This document shows positions 7,761 through 15,746 of a stretch of 17,879 nucleotides of DNA, in pieces (the stretch's first letter is position 1; every line of letters starts with the position of its first letter). The DNA lies in contig JBLHXN010000067.1 in the NCBI GenBank assembly GCA_047630355.1, forward strand, positions 1-17,879, in the 5' to 3' direction. A program made the position numbers and the translations under genes. The notes beneath the pieces are model-generated. The model was not told where the DNA came from. It was given only the letters and a program-made list of their open reading frames with translations, and searched no databases. This DNA is from JANQUM01 sp047630355 (GTDB lineage: Bacteria > Bacteroidota > Bacteroidia > Cytophagales > Spirosomataceae).

Positions 7761-8402
7761 TCAGGAATGCCATTCATATACTTTGTCTCTTTTCAAGTAC
7801 AACTTATCCTCGTGAAGCTCAAAGTCGTACACCAGTTCAAAATCCCGCATGGAGTTTATGAGTGCTATTTTCTGATAATCCACCAAATGCTGTATTTTCA
7901 CTTTCCTTACCGTAATTACGTCATTATCAATGCAATATTGACGCTTCACGCCAGTAAGCAATTGTGTATCGGGCGTAACCCAGCGATTACCGTCGTACAG
8001 CACAATATTAGTGTACGTACAATCCGTGACATAATCATTGCTGAGGAACAGTACGTCATCTACATCGGGGTTTTCCTGCAACGCATTTTTGAAAAATACC
8101 CGATCTTCAAACTTAAATGAATAGTCGTAATTCTTACCGATTTCGAGCAACAGGATTTTCTCGTTTTCCTTTAGTTCGTAGGCAAAGAATTCAACGTTAC
8201 GGATTACTTTATCGTAGCTTACCCGGCACCGATACAGTCCCTTTTGCAAGTTTTCCGGCACTTCTATAATTTCGGATAAGTCAATTACATCGTTAATTCC
8301 GTAGAAAAACAAACGCGTTGCCCGCATCCGTTTTTCGTGGTAGGGTAACAAGAAGAGTTTCCCATCCAGTAATTTTATTGTTTCAAAGAATTTTCCTTTC
8401 AT
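7761..8402 (-). CDS. Class IV aminotransferase, PabC-like (aminodeoxychorismate lyase family)
   Basis: A 213-aa PLP-dependent fold-type IV protein. The family includes 4-amino-4-deoxychorismate lyase (folate synthesis), branched-chain and D-amino-acid transaminases. Visible: the PLP lysine in SFKFEDR (Lys97), the cofactor loop DDVLFLSNDYVTDCTYTNI (115-133), where Asp replaces the Glu of classical enzymes, then WVTPDTQLLTGVKRQ (141-155) with the phosphate-binding region, and INSMRDFE (182-189). It is shorter than E. coli PabC (269 aa) but typical of the short Bacteroidota form. I start it at the ATG at 8402, whose A is also the last base of the upstream gene's TGA (TGATG), indicating translational coupling. 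A TTG one codon earlier is also possible. No pabB-like gene is in the window, so the substrate is unproven. Confidence 0.82.
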   Translation of the reverse strand: MKGKFFETIKLLDGKLFLLPYHEKRMRATRLFFYGINDVIDLSEIIEVPENLQKGLYRCRVSYDKVIRNVEFFAYELKENEKILLLEIGKNYDYSFKFEDRVFFKNALQENPDVDDVLFLSNDYVTDCTYTNIVLYDGNRWVTPDTQLLTGVKRQYCIDNDVITVRKVKIQHLVDYQKIALINSMRDFELVYDFELHEDKLYLKRDKVYEWHS

Positions 8403-9448
8403 CAATCTACCCAGTCAGCGATAAATAAGTTTGTGTCTCTCGTATCACCGTTATCACGGTTCGAGCTAAATATCAAACGTTTACCGTCCGGAGAAAACAT
8501 CGGAAAAGCGTTAAAGTAACTATTTTCGGTAATACGCGTCAGACCTGTTCCATCTGTATTTATCATGTACAATTGAAAATCATACCCACGATCAGAATGA
8601 TGGTTTGAAGAGAAGATAATCCTCTTTCCCGACGGGTGAAAATAAGGTGCCCAGTTTGCTTTACCAAGGTTCGTAATTTTCTTTAAATTAGTGCCGTCAA
8701 TATCACACGTATAAATTTCCATATTCGTCGGGGCAACTAATCCCTGAGACAGATAATCTTTGTATTCCTTAATTTCTTCTTTGGTTTGTGGTCGGGAAGA
8801 ACGAAAAACTAACTGCTTGCCGTCAGGCGAGAAAAACGCTCCGCCGTCGTAGCCCAAACCGAACGTTACCTGCTTCACGTTTGAACCGTCAATATCCATC
8901 GTGTATAAATCCAAATCGCCATTTCGGGTAGAGGTGAATACGATTTTATCGCCTTTGGGCGAAACTACCGCTTCGGCATCGTAACCTGGTTGATCAGTTA
9001 ACTTCTTAACAATATTCCCCTTCAAATCAGAAACATAAATATCGAATGAATCGTAGATTGCCCAAAGGTACTTTCCATCAGGTTCGGGAGCGGGCGGACA
9101 TTCTTCGCCACCTTCGTGCGTACTTCCAAAAAGGATGTGCTTATTATCCGGCATGAAATAACTACAAGTAGTTCTGCCTTTTCCAGTACTGATAAATTGC
9201 GGACGTTCGTCAGGGTTTTCTCCGAGCCCTTTCTTCAAGTTCATCATAAAGATTTGATCGCACGAAAGATTCCATTTCGGATTGTTCGATTGGTAAGCAA
9301 TCATTTTACCGTTCGGGCTGAAATATGCTTCCGCATTATCGCCACCGAAGGTAAGCTGACGCAAGTTCTTGAAGTGTGTTTCGGGTTTATCCTGCGAAAA
9401 CACAGTAAAAGAAATTACTAAAAGTATAGCGAGTATGCGGTAGGTCAT
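8402..9448 (-). CDS. Secreted PD40/TolB-like beta-propeller protein
   Basis: A 348-aa protein with an N-terminal signal peptide (MTYRILAILLVISFTVFSQ) and repeated WD40-like (PD40) blades. The blade signature S-P-x-G-K-x-(I/L)-x-(F/Y)-x-S appears about six times (FSPNGKMIAYQS, a variant MPDNKHILFGST, VSPKGDKIVFTSTR, FSPDGKQLVFRSSR, FHPSGKRIIFSS, FSPDGKRLIFSSNR), each followed by a D-G-(S/T)-x-(V/L) turn. Such propellers act in the periplasm as binding or scaffolding modules; no catalytic domain is attached, so a peptidase of the DPP-IV type is excluded. An in-frame ATG at 9475 was not chosen because it falls inside the promoter's -7 element, upstream of the expected transcription start. Coupled by TGATG to the aminotransferase gene. 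Specific function unknown. Confidence 0.85.
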   Translation of the reverse strand: MTYRILAILLVISFTVFSQDKPETHFKNLRQLTFGGDNAEAYFSPNGKMIAYQSNNPKWNLSCDQIFMMNLKKGLGENPDERPQFISTGKGRTTCSYFMPDNKHILFGSTHEGGEECPPAPEPDGKYLWAIYDSFDIYVSDLKGNIVKKLTDQPGYDAEAVVSPKGDKIVFTSTRNGDLDLYTMDIDGSNVKQVTFGLGYDGGAFFSPDGKQLVFRSSRPQTKEEIKEYKDYLSQGLVAPTNMEIYTCDIDGTNLKKITNLGKANWAPYFHPSGKRIIFSSNHHSDRGYDFQLYMINTDGTGLTRITENSYFNAFPMFSPDGKRLIFSSNRDNGDTRDTNLFIADWVD

Positions 9449-9459
9449 GCGTAGATTGT

Positions 9460-9467
9460 TAAATTTG
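9460..9467 (+). promoter_or_regulatory. Possible -7 element for yjbQ
   Basis: TAAATTTG fits TAnnTTTG and would start transcription about 30 nt before the yjbQ ATG. No TTG is found at the right distance upstream. It lies inside the leader of the divergent gene, so the two promoters would face each other across about 45 bp. Confidence 0.4.
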
Positions 9468-9472
9468 AAAAA

Positions 9473-9504
9473 CAAAACTACAATCCAACGCTTTGGTTAG
9501 CAAA
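9473..9504 (-). promoter_or_regulatory. Bacteroidota housekeeping promoter for the beta-propeller/aminotransferase unit
   Basis: On the minus strand TTTG (9504-9501) and TAGTTTTG (9480-9473) are separated by 20 nt, matching the Bacteroidota -33/-7 arrangement (TTTG, about 19-21 nt, TAnnTTTG). Transcription would begin near 9466, about 18 nt before the ATG at 9448, which fixes that codon as the start. Confidence 0.75.
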
Positions 9505-9505
9505 C

Positions 9506-9925
9506 ATGTTTTATCAAACTGAGATTAGACTCCGCCCCCACGCTCGTGGTTTTCATTTAATTACCGCCGAAATCGTTGGACAATTCACTGATATTCAGAA
9601 AATTAAATCAGGAATGCTACAAGTTTTCATTCAGCACACTTCGGCATCATTAACAATCAATGAAAACGCCGACCCAACCGTTAGGACAGACTTTGAAAGT
9701 CATTTTAACAAATACGTTCCCGAAAATGCCCCGTATTACAAACATGACTACGAAGGCTCCGACGATATGCCCGCTCATATAAAAGCATCGCTTTTGGGAG
9801 CGTCCGTATCGATTCCGATTACAAACGGCAGGCTAAATCTCGGAACGTGGCAAGGCATTTACCTCTGTGAACACCGGAATAATGGCGGCAGTAGAAAATT
9901 AGTCCTGAATGCCTGGGGCAAATGA
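9506..9925 (+). CDS. yjbQ: YjbQ-family protein (UPF0047)
   Basis: A 139-aa single-domain protein, the full length of the YjbQ family. It carries the conserved blocks IQHTSASLTINENADP (42-57), SDDMPAHIKASLLG (85-98) and the C-terminal LGTWQGIYLCEHRN (112-125). The conserved His residues (44, 91, 123) line the putative active pocket. The E. coli member has weak thiamine-phosphate synthase activity, which gives the common label 'secondary thiamine-phosphate synthase', but the physiological role of the family is unsettled. The protein is cytosolic with no signal peptide. The gene starts next to the divergent promoter region, and ade follows 55 bp downstream on the same strand, probably in the same transcript. 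Family call is firm, function is not. Confidence 0.93.
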   Translation: MFYQTEIRLRPHARGFHLITAEIVGQFTDIQKIKSGMLQVFIQHTSASLTINENADPTVRTDFESHFNKYVPENAPYYKHDYEGSDDMPAHIKASLLGASVSIPITNGRLNLGTWQGIYLCEHRNNGGSRKLVLNAWGK

Positions 9926-9980
9926 GAATTTCGCGGAGCAGAACTAAAAACAAGAAACTTCAAACTGAATACTTATATCC

Positions 9981-11597
9981 ATGCAACAAATTTCCGCCAA
10001 CTACGTAAACATATTTGACAATAGCATCAGCTACGCAACGATTAAGATTGCGAATGGCAGAATTCAACACGTTGATTTTTTGGGGGACGAAAAACCGGGC
10101 GAAACATATTTCACCCCACCGTTTGTAGACGCTCATATTCACATCGAAAGTTCGATGCTGACACCCGCCCAGTTTGCCCGCATGGCGGTGGTTCACGGGA
10201 CGGTCGGGACGGTTTCTGACCCGCACGAAATAGCAAATGTATTGGGAATTGACGGCGTAAAATACATGATTGAAGACGGGAAACGAGTTCCGTTTAAATT
10301 CTGTTTTGGTGCTCCGTCGTGCGTTCCCGCTACTACTTTTGAAACCGCTGGTGCGGAAATTACCGCCGCTGATATCAAGGAATTACTAGCGATGAAAGAA
10401 GTGGGATACCTCGCTGAAATGATGAATTTCCCCGGCGTACTTTTCGACGACCCAATTATTATCGAAAAACTAACCATTGCCAAAGAATTCAATAAACCCA
10501 TTGACGGTCACGCTCCCGGTTTGCGGGGCGACGATGCTAAAAAGTACATTGAAGCCGGAATTTCCACCGATCACGAATGCTTTACCTACGACGAAGCGTT
10601 GGAGAAATTGCAACTCGGAATGAAAATCATTATTCGGGAAGGCAGTGCCGCGAAGAACTTCGAGGCGTTGATTCCATTGGCAAAAGAATACGCTGACGAA
10701 ATGATGTTTTGCTCAGACGATAAACACCCCGATTCGCTCGAAATTGGTCACATAAATGTTTTGGTAAAACGAGCTATTGCGGCAGGAGTTAATATGTTTG
10801 ACGCGTTACGAATGGCGAGTTTGAATCCTGTTCTTCATTATCGGTTAAACGTCGGACTTTTACGCGAAGGCGAACCCGCTGATTTCGTAATCGTTGATAA
10901 CTTAACTGATTTCAACGTTTTGCAAACTTATATTGACGGGGAATGCGTTGCCGAAAATGGTGTTTCAAAAACCGAAAGCCTGACGAGTGGCATCGTGAAT
11001 AATTTCAATTGCAGTCCAATTTCCATTAAGCAAATCGAACTTCTCGAAACTCCTACTTTGCCCGTCATTCAAGTAATCGACGAGCAATTGATTACCAATC
11101 GAATCAACTTTTCTTCTTTAGTTAAAAACGGTAAAGTTGTTTCTGATACCGAACGGGATATTCTTAAAATAATAGTCGTGAATCGCTACAACGACGCTCC
11201 GCCCGCCATCGCGTTTATCCATAATTTCGGAATAAAAGAAGGGGCGATTGCCTCTTCCGTCGCCCACGATTCACACAATGTCATTGCCGTGGGCGTTTCA
11301 GACGAAGACATCGTAGAAGCCGTGAATCTCATTATCGAAAACAAAGGCGGCGTCTCGGCGGTCAGTAGCGAACTACGAGCTATTTTACCACTCCCAATTG
11401 CCGGGTTAATGAGCAACGAAGACGGCTACAAAGTGGCGAAAGACTACACCGACATTGATAAATTTGCCAAAGAACAGCTCGGCTGCACACTCTCCGCACC
11501 GTTTATGAGCTTATCGTTCATGGGTTTACTGGTCATCCCAAAATTAAAACTATCTGATAAAGGGCTTTTTGACGGGGAGAAGTTTGAGTTTGTTTGA
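9981..11597 (+). CDS. ade: Adenine deaminase
   Basis: A 538-aa amidohydrolase-superfamily enzyme converting adenine to hypoxanthine and ammonia (purine salvage), close to the usual 540-590 aa. Metal-binding motif DAHIHIESS at residues 50-58, further catalytic blocks GHAPG (176-180), STDHEC (195-200) and SDDKHP (245-250), then the composite-domain return strand GEPADFVIVD (297-306). The C-terminal adenine-deaminase domain (about 360-538) has VAHDSHNVIAVG (427-438), NKGGVSA, LPLPIAGLMS and a final FMSLSFMGL..IPKLKLSDKGL block. All expected metal ligands visible by motif are present. The second gene of a probable two-gene unit with yjbQ. No purine riboswitch was seen before it. Confidence 0.96.
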   Translation: MQQISANYVNIFDNSISYATIKIANGRIQHVDFLGDEKPGETYFTPPFVDAHIHIESSMLTPAQFARMAVVHGTVGTVSDPHEIANVLGIDGVKYMIEDGKRVPFKFCFGAPSCVPATTFETAGAEITAADIKELLAMKEVGYLAEMMNFPGVLFDDPIIIEKLTIAKEFNKPIDGHAPGLRGDDAKKYIEAGISTDHECFTYDEALEKLQLGMKIIIREGSAAKNFEALIPLAKEYADEMMFCSDDKHPDSLEIGHINVLVKRAIAAGVNMFDALRMASLNPVLHYRLNVGLLREGEPADFVIVDNLTDFNVLQTYIDGECVAENGVSKTESLTSGIVNNFNCSPISIKQIELLETPTLPVIQVIDEQLITNRINFSSLVKNGKVVSDTERDILKIIVVNRYNDAPPAIAFIHNFGIKEGAIASSVAHDSHNVIAVGVSDEDIVEAVNLIIENKGGVSAVSSELRAILPLPIAGLMSNEDGYKVAKDYTDIDKFAKEQLGCTLSAPFMSLSFMGLLVIPKLKLSDKGLFDGEKFEFV

Positions 11598-11822
11598 TTT
11601 ATGACTCCCCGTTCAGGCGGGGCCGACCGACGCTCAGTGGATGCCTGACGAAGTCGGCAAACGGGATTCTTGAGGAGAACCAACATATCAACCTCATCCT
11701 AAATCCTTTCGCACCAGCGACCCGGCCCCGAAGGGAAGGACTTCCGCTTACTCGTTTTAGCGAAACTATCGCCTTACCGTATTCGTTCTATTTTCTCATT
11801 CTCAATTATACATTAAAAAGCA
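11598..11822. other. Non-coding gap between ade and mutS2, GC-rich
   Basis: Contains the nested palindrome at 11608-11665, followed by a segment (about 11690-11750) built of C-rich and G-rich runs such as CGGCCCCGAAGGGAAGG, richer in GC than the flanking genes. An open frame runs through it (from 11594 into mutS2), but its composition and lack of any recognisable domain argue against a gene. It resembles the interspersed intergenic repeats seen in many Bacteroidota genomes; family membership is an inference. No TAnnTTTG promoter for mutS2 was found. Confidence 0.5.
11608..11665. repeat. Nested palindromic repeat (REP-like) after ade
   Basis: Three nested pairings share one axis: CCCGTT (11608-11613) with AACGGG (11660-11665), GCCGAC (11622-11627) with GTCGGC (11653-11658), and an inner TCAG/CTGA. 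It begins 11 nt after the ade stop but has no T-run on either side, so it is not a classical terminator. It could be a REP-like element or a transcript-stabilising hairpin. Confidence 0.55.
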
Positions 11823-14249
11823 TTGCTCTACCCCAATCATATAGAAAGTAAAATTGGCTTCGATAAAATACGCGAAGCCTTATCAGAAGCTTGTAACAGC
11901 TCACTCGGACGTTCATTTGTGGACAAAATGCGGTTTTCAGATCGTTACGATAACGTGAAGAAAATGGTGGAACAGACCAACGAGTTCCGCATGATTCTGA
12001 TGCTCGAAAGCGGTTTCCCAAATCAAAATTACCTTGACGTAAGTCAGGCTCTCAAAAGAGCTTCCATTGAAGGAGCATTTCTCGACACCGAACAGTTTTT
12101 CGACATTAAATTATCGCTGACCACTATTCAGCAAATCATTCATTTCTTCAAAAACAAAGAAACAACTCTCTACACGCAGCTTCGGCAGTTGTTAGAAATG
12201 GCAATTCCGTACGACGGTTCGTGGAGTGCGTTGATTAATCAAATTGACCGCGTGATTGACGAACGCGGACAGGTGCGAGACAATGCGTCGCCCGAATTAC
12301 TAAAACTTCGCAAGCAAATTACTTCGGAGCAAAACGCCGTTCGCCGAACTTTAGAACGCATTTACCGAACAGCAAAAAACAGCGGTTGGATTGGCGAAAG
12401 TATGACGCTCACCGTGCGGGACGGTCGGTTAGTAATTCCGCTTTTAGCTGAACATAAACGCAAGCTGAAAGGCTTTGTTCACGATGAATCTTCAACGGGA
12501 CAAATGGCGTTTGTTGAACCCGCCGAAGTATTGGAAGCCAATAACGAGATCCGGGATTTAGAAATCAGAGAACGGCGGGAAGTCATTAAAATTCTCGAAA
12601 ATCTGACCAACATCCTCCGCCCGAGATTAGATGAATTAAAACCCGCTTATCAATTTTTGGGGTTGATGGATTTTATCCGTGCCAAGGCAAAATTTGCGAT
12701 GGAAATTGATGCCGTTTCACCGTTGTTAGTTGAAGGACGAGTGGTAGAATGGTCACGGGCGTATCATCCGTTGCTGTACCTTTCGCACAAGAAAGTTGGA
12801 AAATCAATCGTTCCGTTAACTATCAAACTTGATCCCGAAGACCGTATTTTAATCGTATCGGGACCCAACGCCGGAGGAAAATCTGTCTTGTTGAAAACGC
12901 TCGGTTTGCTGCAATACATGTTGCAATGCGGACTTTTAGTCCCCATGATGCCCGATTCTAAGGTCGGTATTTTTAAGAATATATTTATCGACATTGGTGA
13001 CGAACAAAGCATTGAAAACGATTTGAGTACGTACAGTTCTCACCTGACAAACATGAAGCACTTTTTGCTTTACGCCAATAAGCAAACGTTGTTTTTAATT
13101 GACGAATTCGGATCGGGAACGGAGCCGAATTTGGGCGGTTCGATTGCTGAATCTATTCTCGAAGACCTGGTAAAGTCAAAAGCATTGGGCGTTATTAACA
13201 CGCACTATACCAACCTCAAAATCTTCGCTAATAAAAACGACGGATTACTAAACGGAGCAATGAAATTTGACGCCGAAAAGCTCGCTCCGCTTTACGAATT
13301 AGAAATCGGAAAACCCGGTAGTTCGTTTGCGTTAGAAGTAGCGGAGAAAATTGGTTTACCCAAAGAAGTAATTGACCGTGCCGAAGACAAAGTAGGAACG
13401 CAACAAGTCGATTTTGAGAAACTTATAAAAGAACTCGAAATTGAGAAAAAGGTATTCTCGGATCGTAATCGTGACCTTTTCACCCGAAATAAAAAATTGG
13501 AAGAGCAGATTGATCAATACAACCGCCTGAAGGCATTTATTGATATTGAACAGAAGAAAATCATTCTTGAAGCGAAAGATCAGGCGAAGTCTTTGGTCAA
13601 AAATGCAAATAAGGAAATTGAGAACACAATTCGTAAAATAAAAGAAAGCAAAGCCGAGAAAGTAGAAACGCTTGCCGCCCGCGAAACGCTTAAAAAGTTC
13701 GAGCAGAAGGAATTGACCGTGATGCCTTCTGACAAGCCAAAACCCATAAAGAAAACCGCCGACGAATGGCAAAAATCCGAAGGCGAAATTAAGGTCGGTT
13801 CTTACGTACAAATCAAAGGACAAACCGCCATTGGAGAAGTATTAAGCGTTAAAAATAAAGACGTAGAAGTAGCAATCGGGCAGTTAAAAACCAAGGTGAA
13901 ACTTAACCGTTTGGAAAAGGTCACCAAAGCCGTTTACAAAGAAGCTACCAAGCAGCCGATTGCCAAGAAAGCGGGCGGAATGGATATGTCTGAGAAGATG
14001 TCGAATTTCAGTTTTAACCTTGACGTGCGAGGCAAACGCAGCAACGAAGCCCTCACGGAAGTGGATAACCTCATGGACGATGCTTTGTTACTCGGTTACA
14101 ATTCCCTCCGCATTGTGCACGGAAAAGGCGACGGTATTCTCCGCACAATCATCCGCAATCACCTGAAAAACTACAAACAAGTAGCCTCCGTCACCGACGA
14201 ACACGCCGACCGTGGCGGACAAGGAGTTACGCTGGTGGAAATGAAGTGA
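11823..14249 (+). CDS. mutS2: MutS2 with C-terminal Smr domain
   Basis: 808 aa, normal for MutS2. Order: MutS core/lever region (about 1-330), ABC-type ATPase with Walker A GPNAGGKS (347-354) and Walker B LFLIDEFGSGTEP (423-435), the His switch NTHYTNLK (459-466), a charged coiled coil (about 525-650), a small beta domain (about 680-740 region, VGSYVQIKGQTAIGEV) and an Smr domain with LDVRG (733-737) and HGKGDG (766-771). It lacks the mismatch-recognition domain of MutS. In Bacillus subtilis MutS2 recognises collided ribosomes and splits them; other homologues suppress recombination. The start is TTG at 11823: an in-frame TAA lies two codons upstream, and MLYP is the usual Bacteroidota MutS2 N-terminus. 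Thr-to-Ser and Thr-to-Ala changes in Walker A (GPNTGGKT in many homologues) are conservative. Confidence 0.96.
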   Translation: MLYPNHIESKIGFDKIREALSEACNSSLGRSFVDKMRFSDRYDNVKKMVEQTNEFRMILMLESGFPNQNYLDVSQALKRASIEGAFLDTEQFFDIKLSLTTIQQIIHFFKNKETTLYTQLRQLLEMAIPYDGSWSALINQIDRVIDERGQVRDNASPELLKLRKQITSEQNAVRRTLERIYRTAKNSGWIGESMTLTVRDGRLVIPLLAEHKRKLKGFVHDESSTGQMAFVEPAEVLEANNEIRDLEIRERREVIKILENLTNILRPRLDELKPAYQFLGLMDFIRAKAKFAMEIDAVSPLLVEGRVVEWSRAYHPLLYLSHKKVGKSIVPLTIKLDPEDRILIVSGPNAGGKSVLLKTLGLLQYMLQCGLLVPMMPDSKVGIFKNIFIDIGDEQSIENDLSTYSSHLTNMKHFLLYANKQTLFLIDEFGSGTEPNLGGSIAESILEDLVKSKALGVINTHYTNLKIFANKNDGLLNGAMKFDAEKLAPLYELEIGKPGSSFALEVAEKIGLPKEVIDRAEDKVGTQQVDFEKLIKELEIEKKVFSDRNRDLFTRNKKLEEQIDQYNRLKAFIDIEQKKIILEAKDQAKSLVKNANKEIENTIRKIKESKAEKVETLAARETLKKFEQKELTVMPSDKPKPIKKTADEWQKSEGEIKVGSYVQIKGQTAIGEVLSVKNKDVEVAIGQLKTKVKLNRLEKVTKAVYKEATKQPIAKKAGGMDMSEKMSNFSFNLDVRGKRSNEALTEVDNLMDDALLLGYNSLRIVHGKGDGILRTIIRNHLKNYKQVASVTDEHADRGGQGVTLVEMK

Positions 14250-14342
14250 GAAATTATTTCAATAATGATTAGATTTGTTTAAAATACACGCGTGACACAA
14301 ATCACATTACAGCCACAAAATCAAAACGACCTATCGTTAAAT

Positions 14343-14350
14343 TATCTTTG
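14343..14350 (+). promoter_or_regulatory. -7 element before the DUF547 remnant
   Basis: TATCTTTG fits TAnnTTTG in the gap after mutS2. No TTG at the expected -33 distance. If active it would transcribe a gene remnant. Confidence 0.35.
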
Positions 14351-14409
14351 ACGAAACGTCTGAATGCAACAATCATTTCTGTAGAAAAAGAAAAGAGTAT
14401 TAGTCGTGA

Positions 14410-14979
14410 AGAGAAGCTCAAGCTCCACCTACAGACGAGTGGACTGGAGATTAGAAATTAGCTTACTAAATAAATGCTTACAATGCGTTTACGTTGAAAT
14501 TGATTCTAAAGAATTCTGATCAGAAAATAGGAAGTATCAAGGATTTAGAAAAAGATTTAAATCTGCCATTTGTCAATATACCGTGGGATATTAAGTTCTT
14601 TGAGATTGACGGAAAGAAAATGGATTTGAACAACATCGAACACGGAACTGTTCGTAAAGATTTTGACGAACTCTACATTCACTTTGTAATGATTTGTGCC
14701 GCAAAATCTTGCCCACCATTACGTAGCGAAGCTTACGTGCCAGAGCGTTTGGAAGAGCGACTAACCGATTAAACTAAAACCTTTTTGAATAATAGTAAGG
14801 TGAATAAAATTGAGGGAAATAAAACGAAGGTAGCTTCATTATTTGATTGGTACGGGAAAGATTTCAAGAAAGGTAACAACACCGTACCCAAGTTCATTAA
14901 CAAGTATTCAAATACGCAAATGAACGAAAACGCCGAGATAACTTATATGGACTACGATTGGTCACTAAATGGTGATTGA
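14410..14979 (+). pseudogene. DUF547 protein, decayed, at least three in-frame stops
   Basis: One uninterrupted register from 14410 to the terminal TGA at 14977 reads like a DUF547 domain: PPTDEW, KLAY-x-INAYNAFTLKLIL, WDIKFFEIDGKKMDLNNIEHG, IHFVMICAAKSCPPLRSEAY, KVASLFDWYGKDF and the C-terminal YMDYDWSLNG. It is broken by TAG at 14452, TAA at 14467 (where the family has Trp, AYWINAYN) and TAA at 14770 (where a Gln is expected). No frameshift is needed. The N-terminal part (signal peptide and first helices) is absent; only about 160 bp separate the readable part from mutS2. The function of DUF547 proteins is poorly known. Annotating the two open pieces (14494-14772 and 14785-14979) as separate genes would be wrong. 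The gene is likely dead. Confidence 0.85.
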
Positions 14980-15030
14980 GAATAGTTTACTAGGAAACAG
15001 AAATTAATAATAGCTTTGAATCTAATTCAA

Positions 15031-15062
15031 AAACAGCCCGCCGATTATTCGGCGGGCTGTTT
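15031..15062. terminator. Strong bidirectional terminator
   Basis: AAACAGCCCGCCGA and TCGGCGGGCTGTTT form a perfect 14-bp GC-rich stem with a 4-nt loop. TTTT follows on the plus strand, and the same A/T symmetry gives TTTTTG on the minus strand. It lies between the convergent DUF547 remnant and the PEBP gene and serves both. Confidence 0.93.
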
Positions 15063-15112
15063 TTATGTTTATATCAGTAGAGAACGAAAGTTGGTTTATT
15101 TCACAATAAAGC

Positions 15113-15667
15113 TTACTTTTTTCTCTCGTAATAAGTGATAATACTTGCTTTTGCGAGTGTGTTATTCCAAAGGTAATAACCCACAATTGCGGGGTTAGTA
15201 TTTTGGTCCAACCCTAATACACTAACCTTTAGAGCGTACACGGTAATTACGTATTGGTGCAACCCGTGGTTTTCGGGAGGGCAAGGACCACCGTAACCCG
15301 GAGCTCCGTAATTAGTCAGGCTTTGTATTGCTTTCTCAACCATTAGTCCCGATTCAATATTTCCCGCATTTTCGGCCAAAATATTTACATCCGCAGGAAT
15401 GTCAAAAACAACCCAATGCCACCATCCGCTTCCGGTTGGAGCATCTTTATCGTACATGGTTACCGCAAAGCTTTTTGTTCCTTCGGGTGCGTTTGTCCAG
15501 GATAACTGAGGAGATTGATTTTTTCCGGTGCATCCAAAACCATTAAACTCCTCTAATATTGTTGAGTTTCCTCCTAATGTTTTGCTGTTCAATGTGAAAG
15601 GATTTTGGCCGTATGAAGCAATGCTGAACAATATCAAGGCGGTTGAAATGAAAATTGATTTTTGCAT
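15113..15667 (-). CDS. Secreted PEBP-family (YbhB/YbcL-like) protein
   Basis: A 184-aa phosphatidylethanolamine-binding-protein fold, with a signal peptide (about 1-21, ending SIASYGQ), so exported to the periplasm or beyond. Conserved anion-pocket motifs: YDKDAPTGSGWWHW (72-85) and GYGGPCPPENHGLHQY (124-139). Length after cleavage (about 163 aa) equals the bacterial YbhB/YbcL group. These proteins are related to the Raf kinase inhibitor protein but the bacterial role is mostly unknown, and the eukaryotic name should not be read as function. It lies 79 bp downstream of an AraC-type regulator gene on the same strand, and ends at the strong terminator at 15031, so the two may form an operon or regulator-target pair. 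A CGCATGCG palindrome in the gap is noted but unproven. Confidence 0.92.
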   Translation of the reverse strand: MQKSIFISTALILFSIASYGQNPFTLNSKTLGGNSTILEEFNGFGCTGKNQSPQLSWTNAPEGTKSFAVTMYDKDAPTGSGWWHWVVFDIPADVNILAENAGNIESGLMVEKAIQSLTNYGAPGYGGPCPPENHGLHQYVITVYALKVSVLGLDQNTNPAIVGYYLWNNTLAKASIITYYERKK

Positions 15668-15746
15668 AATTTATCTTTGTTGATTTATAATGCAAAGGTG
15701 ACATCATTTTGATCGCATGCGGTAGCTTGTTATGTTCAAAATGTAT

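Noticed and set aside
7728..8120. 130-codon plus-strand open frame
   Set aside because: Antisense to the PabC-like gene and hydrolase remnant; hydrophobic mixture without a family signature.
11594..11851. 85-codon open frame over the ade-mutS2 gap
   Set aside because: Covers the palindrome and the repeat-like GC blocks and overlaps the mutS2 start; no recognisable domain.
13356..13823. 155-codon minus-strand open frame inside mutS2
   Set aside because: Phe-rich translation produced by reading the Lys/Glu-rich coiled coil backwards; mutS2 is clear on the other strand.
14494..14979. Two separate small genes (14494-14772 and 14785-14979)
   Set aside because: Both are in the same frame and together give one DUF547 domain interrupted by a stop, so they are one pseudogene.
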